Of a stretch of 20,728 bases of DNA, positions 8,333 to 15,306 are shown piece by piece. Every line of letters starts with the position of its first letter. Position 1 is the stretch's first letter. The position numbers and the translations under genes were made by a program. Source of the stretch: VRUB01 sp046758085 (lineage in GTDB: Bacteria; Pseudomonadota; Gammaproteobacteria; Acidiferrobacterales; SPGG2); NCBI GenBank assembly GCA_046758085.1, contig JBHHZP010000058.1:1-20728 (forward strand), given 5' to 3'. The notes beneath the pieces are model-generated. The model did not search any database, had not been told where the DNA came from, and was given only the letters and a program-made list of their open reading frames with translations.

Positions 8333-9359
8333 GGATATCTGTTTCCTTGTTGATGGTATCGAGACGCTGCATCAGCGAGCGCGCTAGCGCACGACACCCA
8401 TCACCGCTGATGGCCGCAATGCGGAATACCGGACCCGTCCAGCCGAGCGCCCGCCCCAGGGCGTTGCAGCGCTGCTCGAGCTCTTGCGGCGGGACCAGAT
8501 CGATCTTGTTCAAGACCAGCCAGCGCTCGCGCGAGGCGAGCGCGGCGCTGTACTGCGCCAGCTCATCGACCACGCCGCTCACGCCGGCCACGATCTCGCT
8601 GGTCTCATCAAACGCCGCGATGTCCACCAGGTGCAGCAATATACGTGTGCGCGCCAGGTGTCTGAGGAAGCGCGCTCCCAGGCCCGCGCCCTGCGCCGCG
8701 CCCGCGATCAGGCCCGGTATATCGGCGACGACAAAGCTGCGATGCGGCTCGACCCACACCACGCCGAGCTGCGGGTACAGTGTCGTGAACGGGTAGCCCG
8801 CCACCTTGGGACGGGCATCCGAGACGGCGCGCAGAAACGTGGACTTGCCCGCATTGGGCTGGCCCAGCAGGCCGACATCGGCCAGCACCTGCAGCTCGAG
8901 TGCGAGCTGGCGCTGCTCTCCGGGTTTGCCCGTGGTGGTGCGGCGCGGGGTGCGATTGGTGCTGGATTTGAAGCGGGCATTGCCGAGGCCGCCCTTGCCG
9001 CCGTGCGCCACGAGCAAAGTGGCGCCCTCGCGCGCGAGATCGCCGATGAGCTCGCCGGTACGCGCGTCGCGCACCAAGGTGCCCACCGGCATGTCCACCA
9101 ACCGATCCTCACCGGAGCGGCCTGTGCGGTTGCGACCACTTCCATTGCGACCGCGCTCGGCCCGGAACAGCCTTGCATGCCGAAAGTCGGCGAGGGTGTT
9201 GAGCGCGGCCCGGCCCACTATGTAAACGCTGCCGCCGTTGCCGCCATCACCACCGTCCGGCCCACCACGTGGTATGAACTTCTCGCGCCGGAAGCTCAGG
9301 CAACCGTTGCCACCGTCACCGGCTTCGACGCGAATGCTTGCTTCATCGACGAATTTCAT
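8310..9359 (-). CDS. obgE: Obg family GTPase (ObgE/CgtA)
   Basis: An essential GTPase associated with 50S ribosome assembly and stress responses. It is 349 residues from the ATG at 9357-9359. The glycine-rich Obg fold comes first (about 1-158, with RGGPDGGDGGNGG at 31-43), then the G domain: GQPNAGKST (166-174), DIPG (213-216) and NKID (284-287). The canonical MKFVDEA start sets the start codon; a TTG seven codons upstream lies inside a heptad repeat and is unlikely. The usual Shine-Dalgarno position is occupied by that repeat array, so no clear ribosome-binding site is seen. An rpmA terminator lies upstream, so obgE-proB probably has its own promoter, which I could not identify. Confidence 0.96.
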   Translation of the reverse strand: MKFVDEASIRVEAGDGGNGCLSFRREKFIPRGGPDGGDGGNGGSVYIVGRAALNTLADFRHARLFRAERGRNGSGRNRTGRSGEDRLVDMPVGTLVRDARTGELIGDLAREGATLLVAHGGKGGLGNARFKSSTNRTPRRTTTGKPGEQRQLALELQVLADVGLLGQPNAGKSTFLRAVSDARPKVAGYPFTTLYPQLGVVWVEPHRSFVVADIPGLIAGAAQGAGLGARFLRHLARTRILLHLVDIAAFDETSEIVAGVSGVVDELAQYSAALASRERWLVLNKIDLVPPQELEQRCNALGRALGWTGPVFRIAAISGDGCRALARSLMQRLDTINKETDIHVAHAGR

Positions 9360-9361
9360 AA

Positions 9362-9396
9362 CTGAAGTTTCAAGTAGCAAGTAGCAAGTTACAAGT
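9362..9396 (-). repeat. Heptad tandem repeat, ACTTGNN, five units, abutting obgE
   Basis: On the minus strand the units are ACTTGTA, ACTTGCT, ACTTGCT, ACTTGAA and ACTTCAG, in exact 7-base register. The array ends two bases before the obgE start codon and therefore occupies its 5' untranslated region. An inverted, more degenerate array lies at 9425-9459. Confidence 0.75.
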
Positions 9397-9424
9397 ACCC
9401 CCGTTCAGTAGCTTCGATCCCTAT

Positions 9425-9459
9425 CCTTGTTACTTGAACTTTGCCACTTTTCACTGTTT
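9425..9459 (+). repeat. Second, inverted and decayed heptad repeat array
   Basis: On the plus strand the units read CCTTGTT, ACTTGAA, CTTTGCC, ACTTTTC and ACTGTTT. This is the same 7-base pattern as 9362-9396 but on the opposite strand, 28 bases away. The two arrays could pair imperfectly into a long hairpin in the obgE-rpmA gap. The last units are weak matches. Confidence 0.5.
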
Positions 9460-9466
9460 TGCTAAT

Positions 9467-9497
9467 AAAAAACCCCGCTTCGGCCACAAAGCGGGGT
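9467..9497 (-). terminator. Intrinsic terminator of the rplU-rpmA transcript
   Basis: Read on the minus strand, ACCCCGCTT (9497-9489) pairs perfectly with AAGCGGGGT (9480-9472) across an eight-base loop, followed by a T-run (9472-9467). It lies 30 bases beyond the rpmA stop codon and separates rplU-rpmA from obgE-proB. Confidence 0.9.
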
Positions 9498-9526
9498 CCA
9501 GTCCGTGGCGGCGGTGCAGCGCCGCG

Positions 9527-9784
9527 TCAGTCCGGCACTATGCGTACGGTCTTACGTTCACGCCGGCCCTTGATTTCGAAAACCACACGCCCTTTCACCT
9601 TCGCATACAGGGTGTCGTCCTTGCCGATCCCGACATTTAGGCCCGGGTGAAACTTGGTGCCGCGCTGTCGCACCAGGATGTTGCCCGCCAGCACCTGCTC
9701 GCCGCCGAAACGCTTGACACCGAGACGCTTGGATTCCGAGTCTCTTCCGTTACGGGAGCTACCCCCCGCCTTTTTGTGGGCCAT
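9527..9784 (-). CDS. rpmA: 50S ribosomal protein L27
   Basis: An 85-residue basic protein of the large subunit whose N-terminus reaches toward the peptidyl-transferase centre. It begins MAHKKAGGSSRNGRDS, the conserved L27 start without the cleaved extension known from Firmicutes. GTKFHPGLNVGIGKDDTLYA (42-61) is the second typical block. The ribosome-binding site GAGGAT overlaps the stop codon of rplU, and the gap between the two genes is 10 bases, so they form one transcript. It is closed by the terminator at 9467-9497. Confidence 0.98.
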   Translation of the reverse strand: MAHKKAGGSSRNGRDSESKRLGVKRFGGEQVLAGNILVRQRGTKFHPGLNVGIGKDDTLYAKVKGRVVFEIKGRRERKTVRIVPD

Positions 9785-9794
9785 CTCGATATCC

Positions 9795-10199
9795 TCAGTC
9801 GCTATCTGTTTTGTCGGCCGGCGGCGGTGCAGCCGGCTCCTCGGGCGCTGGCCCAGCCGGGGCCTTGCGTGCCGCAGCCTTGGCTTTGGTCACGCCACCG
9901 ATGCCCGTGACCTCTAACTCCGTGTAGGCCTGCCGGTGTCCCGTACGTGTTCGCGAGTTCTTCCGCCGCCGCATCTTGAAAATGTGCAGTTTCTCGCCCC
10001 GGCCATGGCCCCTGACGGTCGCGGTGACTGATTCCTTCAATAATGGGGCACCGATACGTACATCCGCGCCTTCGCCCGCGAGCAAGACCTGGTCGAGGTT
10101 GACCGACTCGCCGGGGGCCGCCGGCAGCCGCTCCACGCGAATCACGTCGCCCACCGCCACGCGGTACTGCTTGCCGCCCGATTTAATCACCGCATACAT
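9795..10199 (-). CDS. rplU: 50S ribosomal protein L21 with C-terminal tail
   Basis: L21 binds 23S rRNA near L20. The start is the ATG at 10197-10199 (MYAVIKSGGKQYRV), preceded by TTGGAG. The frame is open further upstream but runs into the promoter, so the longer form is rejected. The core (about 1-103) has the family signature HIFKMRRRKNSRTRTGHRQ. The protein is 134 residues, some 30 longer than the E. coli protein. The extra tail is rich in Ala, Pro and Lys and ends in an acidic ADKTDSD. Such low-complexity tails occur in some L21 proteins; no function is claimed. rpmA follows after 10 bases. Confidence 0.96.
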   Translation of the reverse strand: MYAVIKSGGKQYRVAVGDVIRVERLPAAPGESVNLDQVLLAGEGADVRIGAPLLKESVTATVRGHGRGEKLHIFKMRRRKNSRTRTGHRQAYTELEVTGIGGVTKAKAAARKAPAGPAPEEPAAPPPADKTDSD

Positions 10200-10269
10200 G
10201 GTCGTGCTCCAACCAGAGGTCTGGACCGGCGCAGCGGCCACCTTGGCCTGCGCGCTCCAAAGGGCGAGA

Positions 10270-10298
10270 ATTCTAATGTGTCGCCGGCACCAGGTCAA
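10270..10298 (-). promoter_or_regulatory. Sigma-70 promoter of rplU-rpmA
   Basis: On the minus strand TTGACC (10298-10293), a 17-base spacer and TAGAAT (10275-10270) give five of six matches in each hexamer. Transcription would start near 10263, leaving a leader of about 63 bases before rplU. Its -35 box lies five bases from the -35 box of the divergent ispB promoter. Confidence 0.8.
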
Positions 10299-10303
10299 AC
10301 CGC

Positions 10304-10332
10304 TTGACGCCCGCCAGACCGGCCCCTAGCAT
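10304..10332 (+). promoter_or_regulatory. Sigma-70 promoter of ispB
   Basis: TTGACG (10304-10309), a 17-base spacer and TAGCAT (10327-10332) match the consensus at five and four positions. The expected transcription start, near 10339, is within a few bases of the ispB ATG at 10342, so the message would be leaderless or nearly so. Confidence 0.6.
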
Positions 10333-10341
10333 GGCTTCCCT

Positions 10342-11340
10342 ATGCCGCAAATACAAACCCAGCCTATCGCCGACGAACTCGCCAGCGTACGCACCCTGGT
10401 CGGCGAGGAGATGCGGGCCGTCGACCGCGAGATCCAGGAGCGCCTGCGCTCGGACGTGGTGCTGGTGAGCCAGCTCGGCGCCTACATCGTCAACAGCGGG
10501 GGCAAACGACTGCGGCCGATCGTGGTGTTGCTTAGCGCCAAGGCGTTCGATTTCCGCGGCCGCGATCACATTCAGCTCGCGACCGTTATCGAGTTCATTC
10601 ACACCGCTACGCTTTTGCATGACGACGTCGTGGACGCTTCGCAGCTACGCCGCGGGCGATCGACGGCGAACGCGATCTGGGGTAACGAGGCGAGCGTACT
10701 GGTCGGAGATTTCCTGTACTCGCGTGCGTTCGAAATGATGGTCGAGGTCGATAGCATGCGAGTCATGGAGATCCTCGCGAAAACGACCAACATGATCGCC
10801 GAGGGTGAGGTGCTGCAGTTGTTGAACTGCCACGATCCGGACATCACGGAGCAACAGTACATTCAGGTGATTCGCAGCAAGACCGCAAAGCTGTTCGAGG
10901 CCGCTGCACAGTTGGGCGCGGTCATTGCGGCGCAGGCTACGGAGACCCAAGTGGCGATGGCAAGCTATGGCATACACCTGGGCACGGCGTTTCAATTGAT
11001 CGATGACGTGCTTGACTACAGCGCAGGCAACCACACGCTCGGCAAGAACATCGGCGATGACCTGGCAGAAGGCAAGCCAACGCTGCCTTTGATTCACGCA
11101 CTCAACGAGGGCGACGCGGCGCAGCGACGATTGTTGCGGAACGCTATTGAACGCGGCGGTCTCGAGCAAATCGATGCGGTCATCGGCGCAATTGAGTCAA
11201 CCGGATCCATCGCGTACACTGCGCGCAAGGCCGAAGTCGAGGCGAGCCTGGCGCGTCGGGCGCTCGCTGCAATTCCGGGCTCGCCATTCAAACAAGCCCT
11301 GCTCGATCTGGCCTATTTTTCCATTCATCGCGACTACTGA
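10342..11340 (+). CDS. ispB: Octaprenyl-diphosphate synthase-type polyprenyl synthase
   Basis: A trans-polyprenyl diphosphate synthase that builds the isoprenoid side chain of ubiquinone or menaquinone by adding IPP units to an allylic primer. It has 332 residues, typical of IspB. The GGKRLRP motif (53-59), the first aspartate-rich motif HDDVVD (93-98) and the second LIDDVLD (219-225) are intact. Chain length cannot be fixed from motifs alone, but the divergent position beside rplU-rpmA is the classic ispB location. No Shine-Dalgarno sequence precedes the ATG, which fits the promoter at 10304-10332 giving a leaderless message. tRNA-Pro follows 13 bases after the stop and may share the transcript. 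Confidence 0.95.
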   Translation: MPQIQTQPIADELASVRTLVGEEMRAVDREIQERLRSDVVLVSQLGAYIVNSGGKRLRPIVVLLSAKAFDFRGRDHIQLATVIEFIHTATLLHDDVVDASQLRRGRSTANAIWGNEASVLVGDFLYSRAFEMMVEVDSMRVMEILAKTTNMIAEGEVLQLLNCHDPDITEQQYIQVIRSKTAKLFEAAAQLGAVIAAQATETQVAMASYGIHLGTAFQLIDDVLDYSAGNHTLGKNIGDDLAEGKPTLPLIHALNEGDAAQRRLLRNAIERGGLEQIDAVIGAIESTGSIAYTARKAEVEASLARRALAAIPGSPFKQALLDLAYFSIHRDY

Positions 11341-11353
11341 CCGCGACCGGTTT

Positions 11354-11430
11354 CGGGGTGTAGCTCAGCCTGGTAGAGCACTGCCTTCGGGAGGCAGGGG
11401 CCGGAGGTTCAAATCCTCTCACCCCGACCA
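11354..11430 (+). tRNA. tRNA-Pro, anticodon CGG
   Basis: A complete 77-base cloverleaf with encoded CCA: acceptor CGGGGTG/CACCCCG, D arm GCTCAGCCTGGTAGAGC, anticodon stem CTGCC/GGCAG with loop TTCGGGA (anticodon CGG at loop positions 3-5), T arm GGAGG-TTCAAAT-CCTCT, and ACCA at the end. It reads CCG codons and resembles E. coli proK, including the G after the anticodon that is methylated in proline tRNAs. Confidence 0.97.
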
Positions 11431-11548
11431 ACATCCCTGTTGGGGTAATCGGATTCCCGGCCCGGCGCATTCCGCGCGCCGGGCGTTCGCCGGGCTGTGA
11501 ACGTTCACCGGACGTTCGGTCCCGGCTCACCCTCGCACCCCGACCAAC
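11415..11548 (+). repeat. tRNA 3'-end direct repeat (attachment-site-like)
   Basis: The end of tRNA-Pro, CCTCTCACCCCGACCAAC (11415-11432), recurs as CCTCGCACCCCGACCAAC at 11531-11548: 17 of 18 bases, the last 13 identical. The second copy has no T-loop or other tRNA parts upstream. It resembles the short direct repeat left when an element integrates at a tRNA 3' end, but only about 98 bases lie between the copies and no integrase is present. A relic of a tandem tRNA is the alternative. Confidence 0.5.
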
Positions 11549-12056
11549 TTGCAGCGTTTCGCGTCCTGCTCCACTTGCAAGACCGGGACAAGCCATCCTG
11601 GGGCTGCCCGTTCGGCGGCGCGAGCATTACCGGATGCTCGCGACACCCCCACCTCACCCCGAGCCGTTACACCTACTCACCCTGCTCGGTGCTGGTATAC
11701 CGCACTTTGGCGGGGACCCCGGCGTGCGCCATAACGGGGCCCCGGGCGACTGCACTCGCCTGCTGATAGAGACCGATGCCTGTGCCGCAGCGTCGCGAAT
11801 CCAAGCCGGGAAGCGCGCGATGACACACTGCATACGCCTTGCCGACATCGTATACTTAGGGGTAGACGGCGATGAGATTCAATCAGAGGCAAGAAACACG
11901 TCGCCGAAGCATTACAACGAACCGTGTCGCCCTCGGTCACGAGTCTGTAAAAGGTGCCGTAACGATCGGGGCGAACCCAGGCCCCGCGGTTACTTCGACA
12001 CAGAGATGACGTTCGCGCTTTTGCCATCAGCCAAAAGCTATGCTACTTGAAGGGCT
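11431..12056. other. Non-coding, hairpin-rich gap between tRNA-Pro and pilS
   Basis: This gap of 626 bases has no reading frame I would accept. It holds the tRNA-end copy (11531-11548); a 9-bp GC-rich stem GCCCGGCGC/GCGCCGGGC (11460-11468 with 11476-11484) without a T-run; a 12-bp palindrome GTGAACGTTCAC (11497-11508); and a perfect 9-bp hairpin CGCGAGCAT/ATGCTCGCG with a 6-base loop (11619-11642). TATACT at 11851-11856 could be a -10 box for pilS, but no convincing -35 box sits at the right distance. Confidence 0.5.
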
Positions 12057-13730
12057 ATGGATGCTATAGACAAAAGGATGGTCACACCGGTACCTGCTCA
12101 CGTCGCCAGCCAGGCCGCCGTCGCTGCACAAAACTGGAAGCTGCTCGCGCTTTACAACTATTACCGCCTGACTGTCTCTGGCGGGGCCGCTGTCCTGGCG
12201 CTGGCATCAGTGCGCATCCACCCCTTTGGGGTCACCTCGCCTGAGCTTTTTCTTGTGAGCAGCCTGATCTACGCTGCCCTCGGCATCGTGTCGCTGATCA
12301 CGATTCATCGCGGCCGGCCTGACTTCGACACCCAGGCAACCATGCAGATCTTCGGTGACATCACTCTGATCACGCTTCTCATGCACGCGAGCGGGGGGCT
12401 GCCCAGCGGGCTAGGGCTGCTGCTGCTCGTCGCCGTTGCCGCAGGCAGCTTGATGCTGGGCAAAAAGCTCACGATCTTCTACGCCGCGCTCGCCACGCTG
12501 GCCGCACTGGTCGAGCACTCGTGGGGATGGTGGACCCGGGCGGAAGTGAACATGAACGAGGTCATACAGGGATACCCGCAGGTAGGTATGCTGGGCATTG
12601 GGCTGTTCGCCACGGCAATGCTGGGCTACACCCTCGCCACCCGCTTGCGCGCGACCGAGGCTCTGGCCGAGCGGCGCGGCGTCGATTTGGCCAACCTCAC
12701 GCAACTCAATGCCCTCGTCATTCAGCGTCTGCACTCGGGCGTGCTGGTGTGTGACCGCGACGGGCGTATTCGGATGATGAATCGGACCGCGGAGACCTTT
12801 CTGGGAATACCGCAAGGGTCCGGCCGGGCTGCGCTGGCGAGCGTGTCGGCCGAGCTGGCAGCCCAGCTAGCGCAATGGGCGGCAAACCCGACAAGACCCA
12901 CGCGCACACCATTGAAGGTCGAGAGCGGCTATACGCTGATCTCCCGGTTTATCATGCTTGGGGAGCCTCCGCGTCAGACAGGAACCCTGATATTCCTGGA
13001 GGATGCGGCCATGCTCAGGCAGCAGGCGCAGCAACTGAAGATGGCGGCATTGGCGCGATTGACGGCCAGCATCGCCCATGAGATCCGCAACCCCCTGGGG
13101 GCTATCGCCAATGCCGCCCAGCTCCTCGGCGAAGCCGCCCCGCAAGGCGCAGAGGAAATGCGCTTGGTGCGTATCATCTCGGAGCAAAGTCAGCGGATGA
13201 ATGTAATTGTGGAGAACATTACCCAGCTCAGCCGGCGCGACAAAGTGAATCCGGTCAAGCTCCCACTGCAGCCATGGCTCGAAGAGTTCATGCAGCATTT
13301 CGCCGACACCCTCGGCGTGCCGCGCGAGGGGTTCGCGGTCTACGGCGCGGACGGCTTGCAGGTATGCATAGATCCAGACCAGTTCTACCAGATCGTCGGC
13401 AATCTGTCGCAAAATGCGCTACGCAACAGCCCGCCGTACAACGGCAGCCTGCTGGTGAAGTACCAATGCGGCACCGGTCCGAATGGGCGACCGTTTCTGG
13501 ATGTCATCGACTGGGGCAAGGGGGTACCGGTGGAGATTCGCGACAAGATTTTCGAGCCCTTTTTCACCACTACCCCCAAAGGCACCGGGCTTGGCCTGTA
13601 TATTGCACGTGAGTTGTGTGAAGGAAACGGGGCCGCGGTGGACTATTTTCCGGGGCCCGGAGGCGCAGGCAGTCGCTTTCACATCACTTTCGCCCGTGCC
13701 GACGAATGTAGCGAATTAGGGATTTTATGA
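12057..13730 (+). CDS. pilS: Sensor histidine kinase PilS
   Basis: The membrane sensor of the PilS-PilR system, which in Pseudomonas controls pilin transcription and senses pilin levels in the inner membrane. The 557-residue protein has about six hydrophobic segments between 35 and 196, a PAS-like region (about 215-315), a dimerisation/phosphoacceptor helix with H341 in SIAHEIRNPLG, and an HATPase domain: N box around N449-N453 (GNLSQNALRNS), G1 DWGKGVP (485-491) and G2 GTGLGLYI (509-516). The identity rests on this architecture and on its place before pilR and pilA. The ATG at 12057 follows AGGG closely; an in-frame ATG seven codons later is possible. It overlaps pilR by four bases (ATGA). 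Confidence 0.93.
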   Translation: MDAIDKRMVTPVPAHVASQAAVAAQNWKLLALYNYYRLTVSGGAAVLALASVRIHPFGVTSPELFLVSSLIYAALGIVSLITIHRGRPDFDTQATMQIFGDITLITLLMHASGGLPSGLGLLLLVAVAAGSLMLGKKLTIFYAALATLAALVEHSWGWWTRAEVNMNEVIQGYPQVGMLGIGLFATAMLGYTLATRLRATEALAERRGVDLANLTQLNALVIQRLHSGVLVCDRDGRIRMMNRTAETFLGIPQGSGRAALASVSAELAAQLAQWAANPTRPTRTPLKVESGYTLISRFIMLGEPPRQTGTLIFLEDAAMLRQQAQQLKMAALARLTASIAHEIRNPLGAIANAAQLLGEAAPQGAEEMRLVRIISEQSQRMNVIVENITQLSRRDKVNPVKLPLQPWLEEFMQHFADTLGVPREGFAVYGADGLQVCIDPDQFYQIVGNLSQNALRNSPPYNGSLLVKYQCGTGPNGRPFLDVIDWGKGVPVEIRDKIFEPFFTTTPKGTGLGLYIARELCEGNGAAVDYFPGPGGAGSRFHITFARADECSELGIL

Positions 13731-15073
13731 ATAAGAAACAGGTACTTGTCATTGATGACGAGCCGGACATCCGGGAGCTACTCGAGCTGACACTCGGCCG
13801 GATGAACCTGGAGACACGCGCGGCGGCCAATCTGGACGAAGCGCGCCATCTACTCCAGGACTTTCGGTTCGACTTGTGCCTGACCGATATGCGGTTGCCG
13901 GATGGCAACGGTATCGATCTGGTGCGCCATATCCAGGACAAACACCCGCAGCTGCCAGTCGCCGTGATCACGGCCCATGGGAACATGGAAACAGCGATCG
14001 CCGCGCTCAAGGCCGGCGCCTTCGATTTTGTATCAAAACCCCTTGATCTCAATGACTTGCGGAGCATCGTGCGCAGCGCGCTCAAGGTAAGCCAGGCCCC
14101 GGCACCCAAGACCGAGCAGTTGGGCACACGCGAGCTGCTGGGTGAATCGCCCGCGATCCGTAAAGTGCGCGCCATGATCGAAAAGCTTGCCCGCAGCCAG
14201 GCCCCAGTCTATATCAGCGGTGAATCGGGGACGGGCAAGGAGCTCGCTGCACGATTGATCCACGAGCTCGGCCCCCGTGGATTTAAGCCGTTCGTCCCGG
14301 TCAATTGCGGGGCAATACCCGAGCAGCTCATGGAAAGTGAGTTTTTTGGGCACAAGAAGGGTAGTTTCACTGGAGCGGTACAGGACAAAGAGGGCCTGTT
14401 CAAGGCCGCCGATGGCGGCACCTTGTTCCTCGACGAGGTCGGCGATCTGCCGGTACATATGCAGGTCAAGTTGCTGCGGGCGATCCAGGAGAAGTCGATA
14501 CGCCCGGTGGGCACACAGACCGAAATCCGGGTCGATGTGCGTATCCTGAGCGCCACCCACAAGAAGCTGCATGAGCTTGTAAAGGAAGGAAGATTTCGCC
14601 AGGACCTGTACTACCGCTTGAACGTGATCGAGCTGCCTGTGCCCAGTCTCAGGGGGCGCCCCGAAGACATTCCGTTGCTGGCCGAAGCTGTGTGCCAGCG
14701 CCTGGCCGAGACCCAGGGTATGCCCGTGCCGCATTTGTCGCCACACGCGCTGGAGGCGCTATCGCACTACGCCTTCCCCGGCAACGTGCGCGAGCTTGAG
14801 AACATACTGGAACGCGCCCTCACCCTGTGTGACGGCCAGGAGATCTCTGCGGATGACCTGCAGCTGCGCGAAGATTCGCAGCCGGCCGCCGACATGACCC
14901 ATCCCGATTTCTCCGCCGACGGTTCGCTGGAGGACTATCTGGAGCAGGTGGAACGCGGCGCCATCGAGCAGGCGCTGGCCAAGACCAACCGCAATAAGAC
15001 GGCGGCGGCCAAGCTGCTGGGCATCACGTTCCGGGCACTGCGCTACAAGCTCGAAAAACTGGGTATCGAGTAG
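13727..15073 (+). CDS. pilR: Sigma-54-dependent response regulator PilR
   Basis: An NtrC-type activator of 448 residues. The receiver domain (1-120) has D10-D11, phosphoacceptor D54 and K104. The AAA+ domain (about 135-370) has Walker A GESGTGKE (165-172), the sigma-54 contact loop GSFTGA (212-217) and Walker B FLDEVGD (234-240). The C-terminal Fis-type helix-turn-helix is NKTAAAKLLGITFRALRYKL (423-442). The contact loop has Ser in place of the second-position Ala of GAFTGA, a substitution also found in functional activators. Its ATG overlaps the pilS stop. The pilin gene downstream has a textbook sigma-54 promoter with two upstream palindromes, consistent with PilR acting there. Confidence 0.95.
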   Translation: MNKKQVLVIDDEPDIRELLELTLGRMNLETRAAANLDEARHLLQDFRFDLCLTDMRLPDGNGIDLVRHIQDKHPQLPVAVITAHGNMETAIAALKAGAFDFVSKPLDLNDLRSIVRSALKVSQAPAPKTEQLGTRELLGESPAIRKVRAMIEKLARSQAPVYISGESGTGKELAARLIHELGPRGFKPFVPVNCGAIPEQLMESEFFGHKKGSFTGAVQDKEGLFKAADGGTLFLDEVGDLPVHMQVKLLRAIQEKSIRPVGTQTEIRVDVRILSATHKKLHELVKEGRFRQDLYYRLNVIELPVPSLRGRPEDIPLLAEAVCQRLAETQGMPVPHLSPHALEALSHYAFPGNVRELENILERALTLCDGQEISADDLQLREDSQPAADMTHPDFSADGSLEDYLEQVERGAIEQALAKTNRNKTAAAKLLGITFRALRYKLEKLGIE

Positions 15074-15132
15074 GTCCGGCCGGCGGCCCGGGTCGACAGT
15101 TTGTCGCCGAGTTGCGGCGAGAAATCTGTGAT

Positions 15133-15174
15133 GTGACGCGGAGCGTCACGCCCGTAGGTGACGAAATTCGTCAC
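15133..15174. promoter_or_regulatory. Two 17-bp palindromes, probable PilR enhancer sites
   Basis: GTGACGCGGAGCGTCAC (15133-15149) and GTGACGAAATTCGTCAC (15158-15174) share the form GTGACG-N5-CGTCAC, 25 bases apart start to start. They lie about 110-150 bases before the -24 element, a normal enhancer distance for an NtrC-type activator. Binding by PilR is inferred from position. A related but weaker inverted repeat, TCGCCG/CGGCGA, lies at 15104-15120. Confidence 0.7.
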
Positions 15175-15280
15175 TTTGCGCGCCCTAGACCGCCGACGCC
15201 CATGACCGTTATGATCGAAGCGATTGAGTCATTGAGATTTTTGTCCGAGTACTTGCCGCCGGTCCGCAGGAGGTAGTATA

Positions 15281-15296
15281 TGGCACAATTCCTGCA
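15281..15296 (+). promoter_or_regulatory. Sigma-54 (-24/-12) promoter of the pilin gene
   Basis: TGGCACAATTCCTGCA matches the consensus TGGCAC-N5-TTGCA, with C for the first T of the -12 element. The invariant GG (15282-15283) and GC (15294-15295) are spaced correctly, first base to first base 12 apart. Transcription would start near 15306, about 200 bases before the pilin start codon. No clean IHF site was found between it and the palindromes. Confidence 0.85.
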
Positions 15297-15306
15297 CTTC
15301 TTCAAT

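Noticed and set aside
11634..12050. 138-codon open frame ending just before pilS
   Set aside because: Its composition is not protein-like, it has no recognisable domain and no ribosome-binding site, and it overlaps a perfect hairpin; treated as non-coding.
14378..14400. PilR inactive because the GAFTGA loop reads GSFTGA
   Set aside because: Ser at this position is a known natural variation in active sigma-54 activators, and the Walker motifs are intact.
15104..15120. TCGCCG/CGGCGA inverted repeat as a pilR terminator
   Set aside because: The stem is short and not followed by a T-run. It may be a weak third operator, but the half-site differs from GTGACG.
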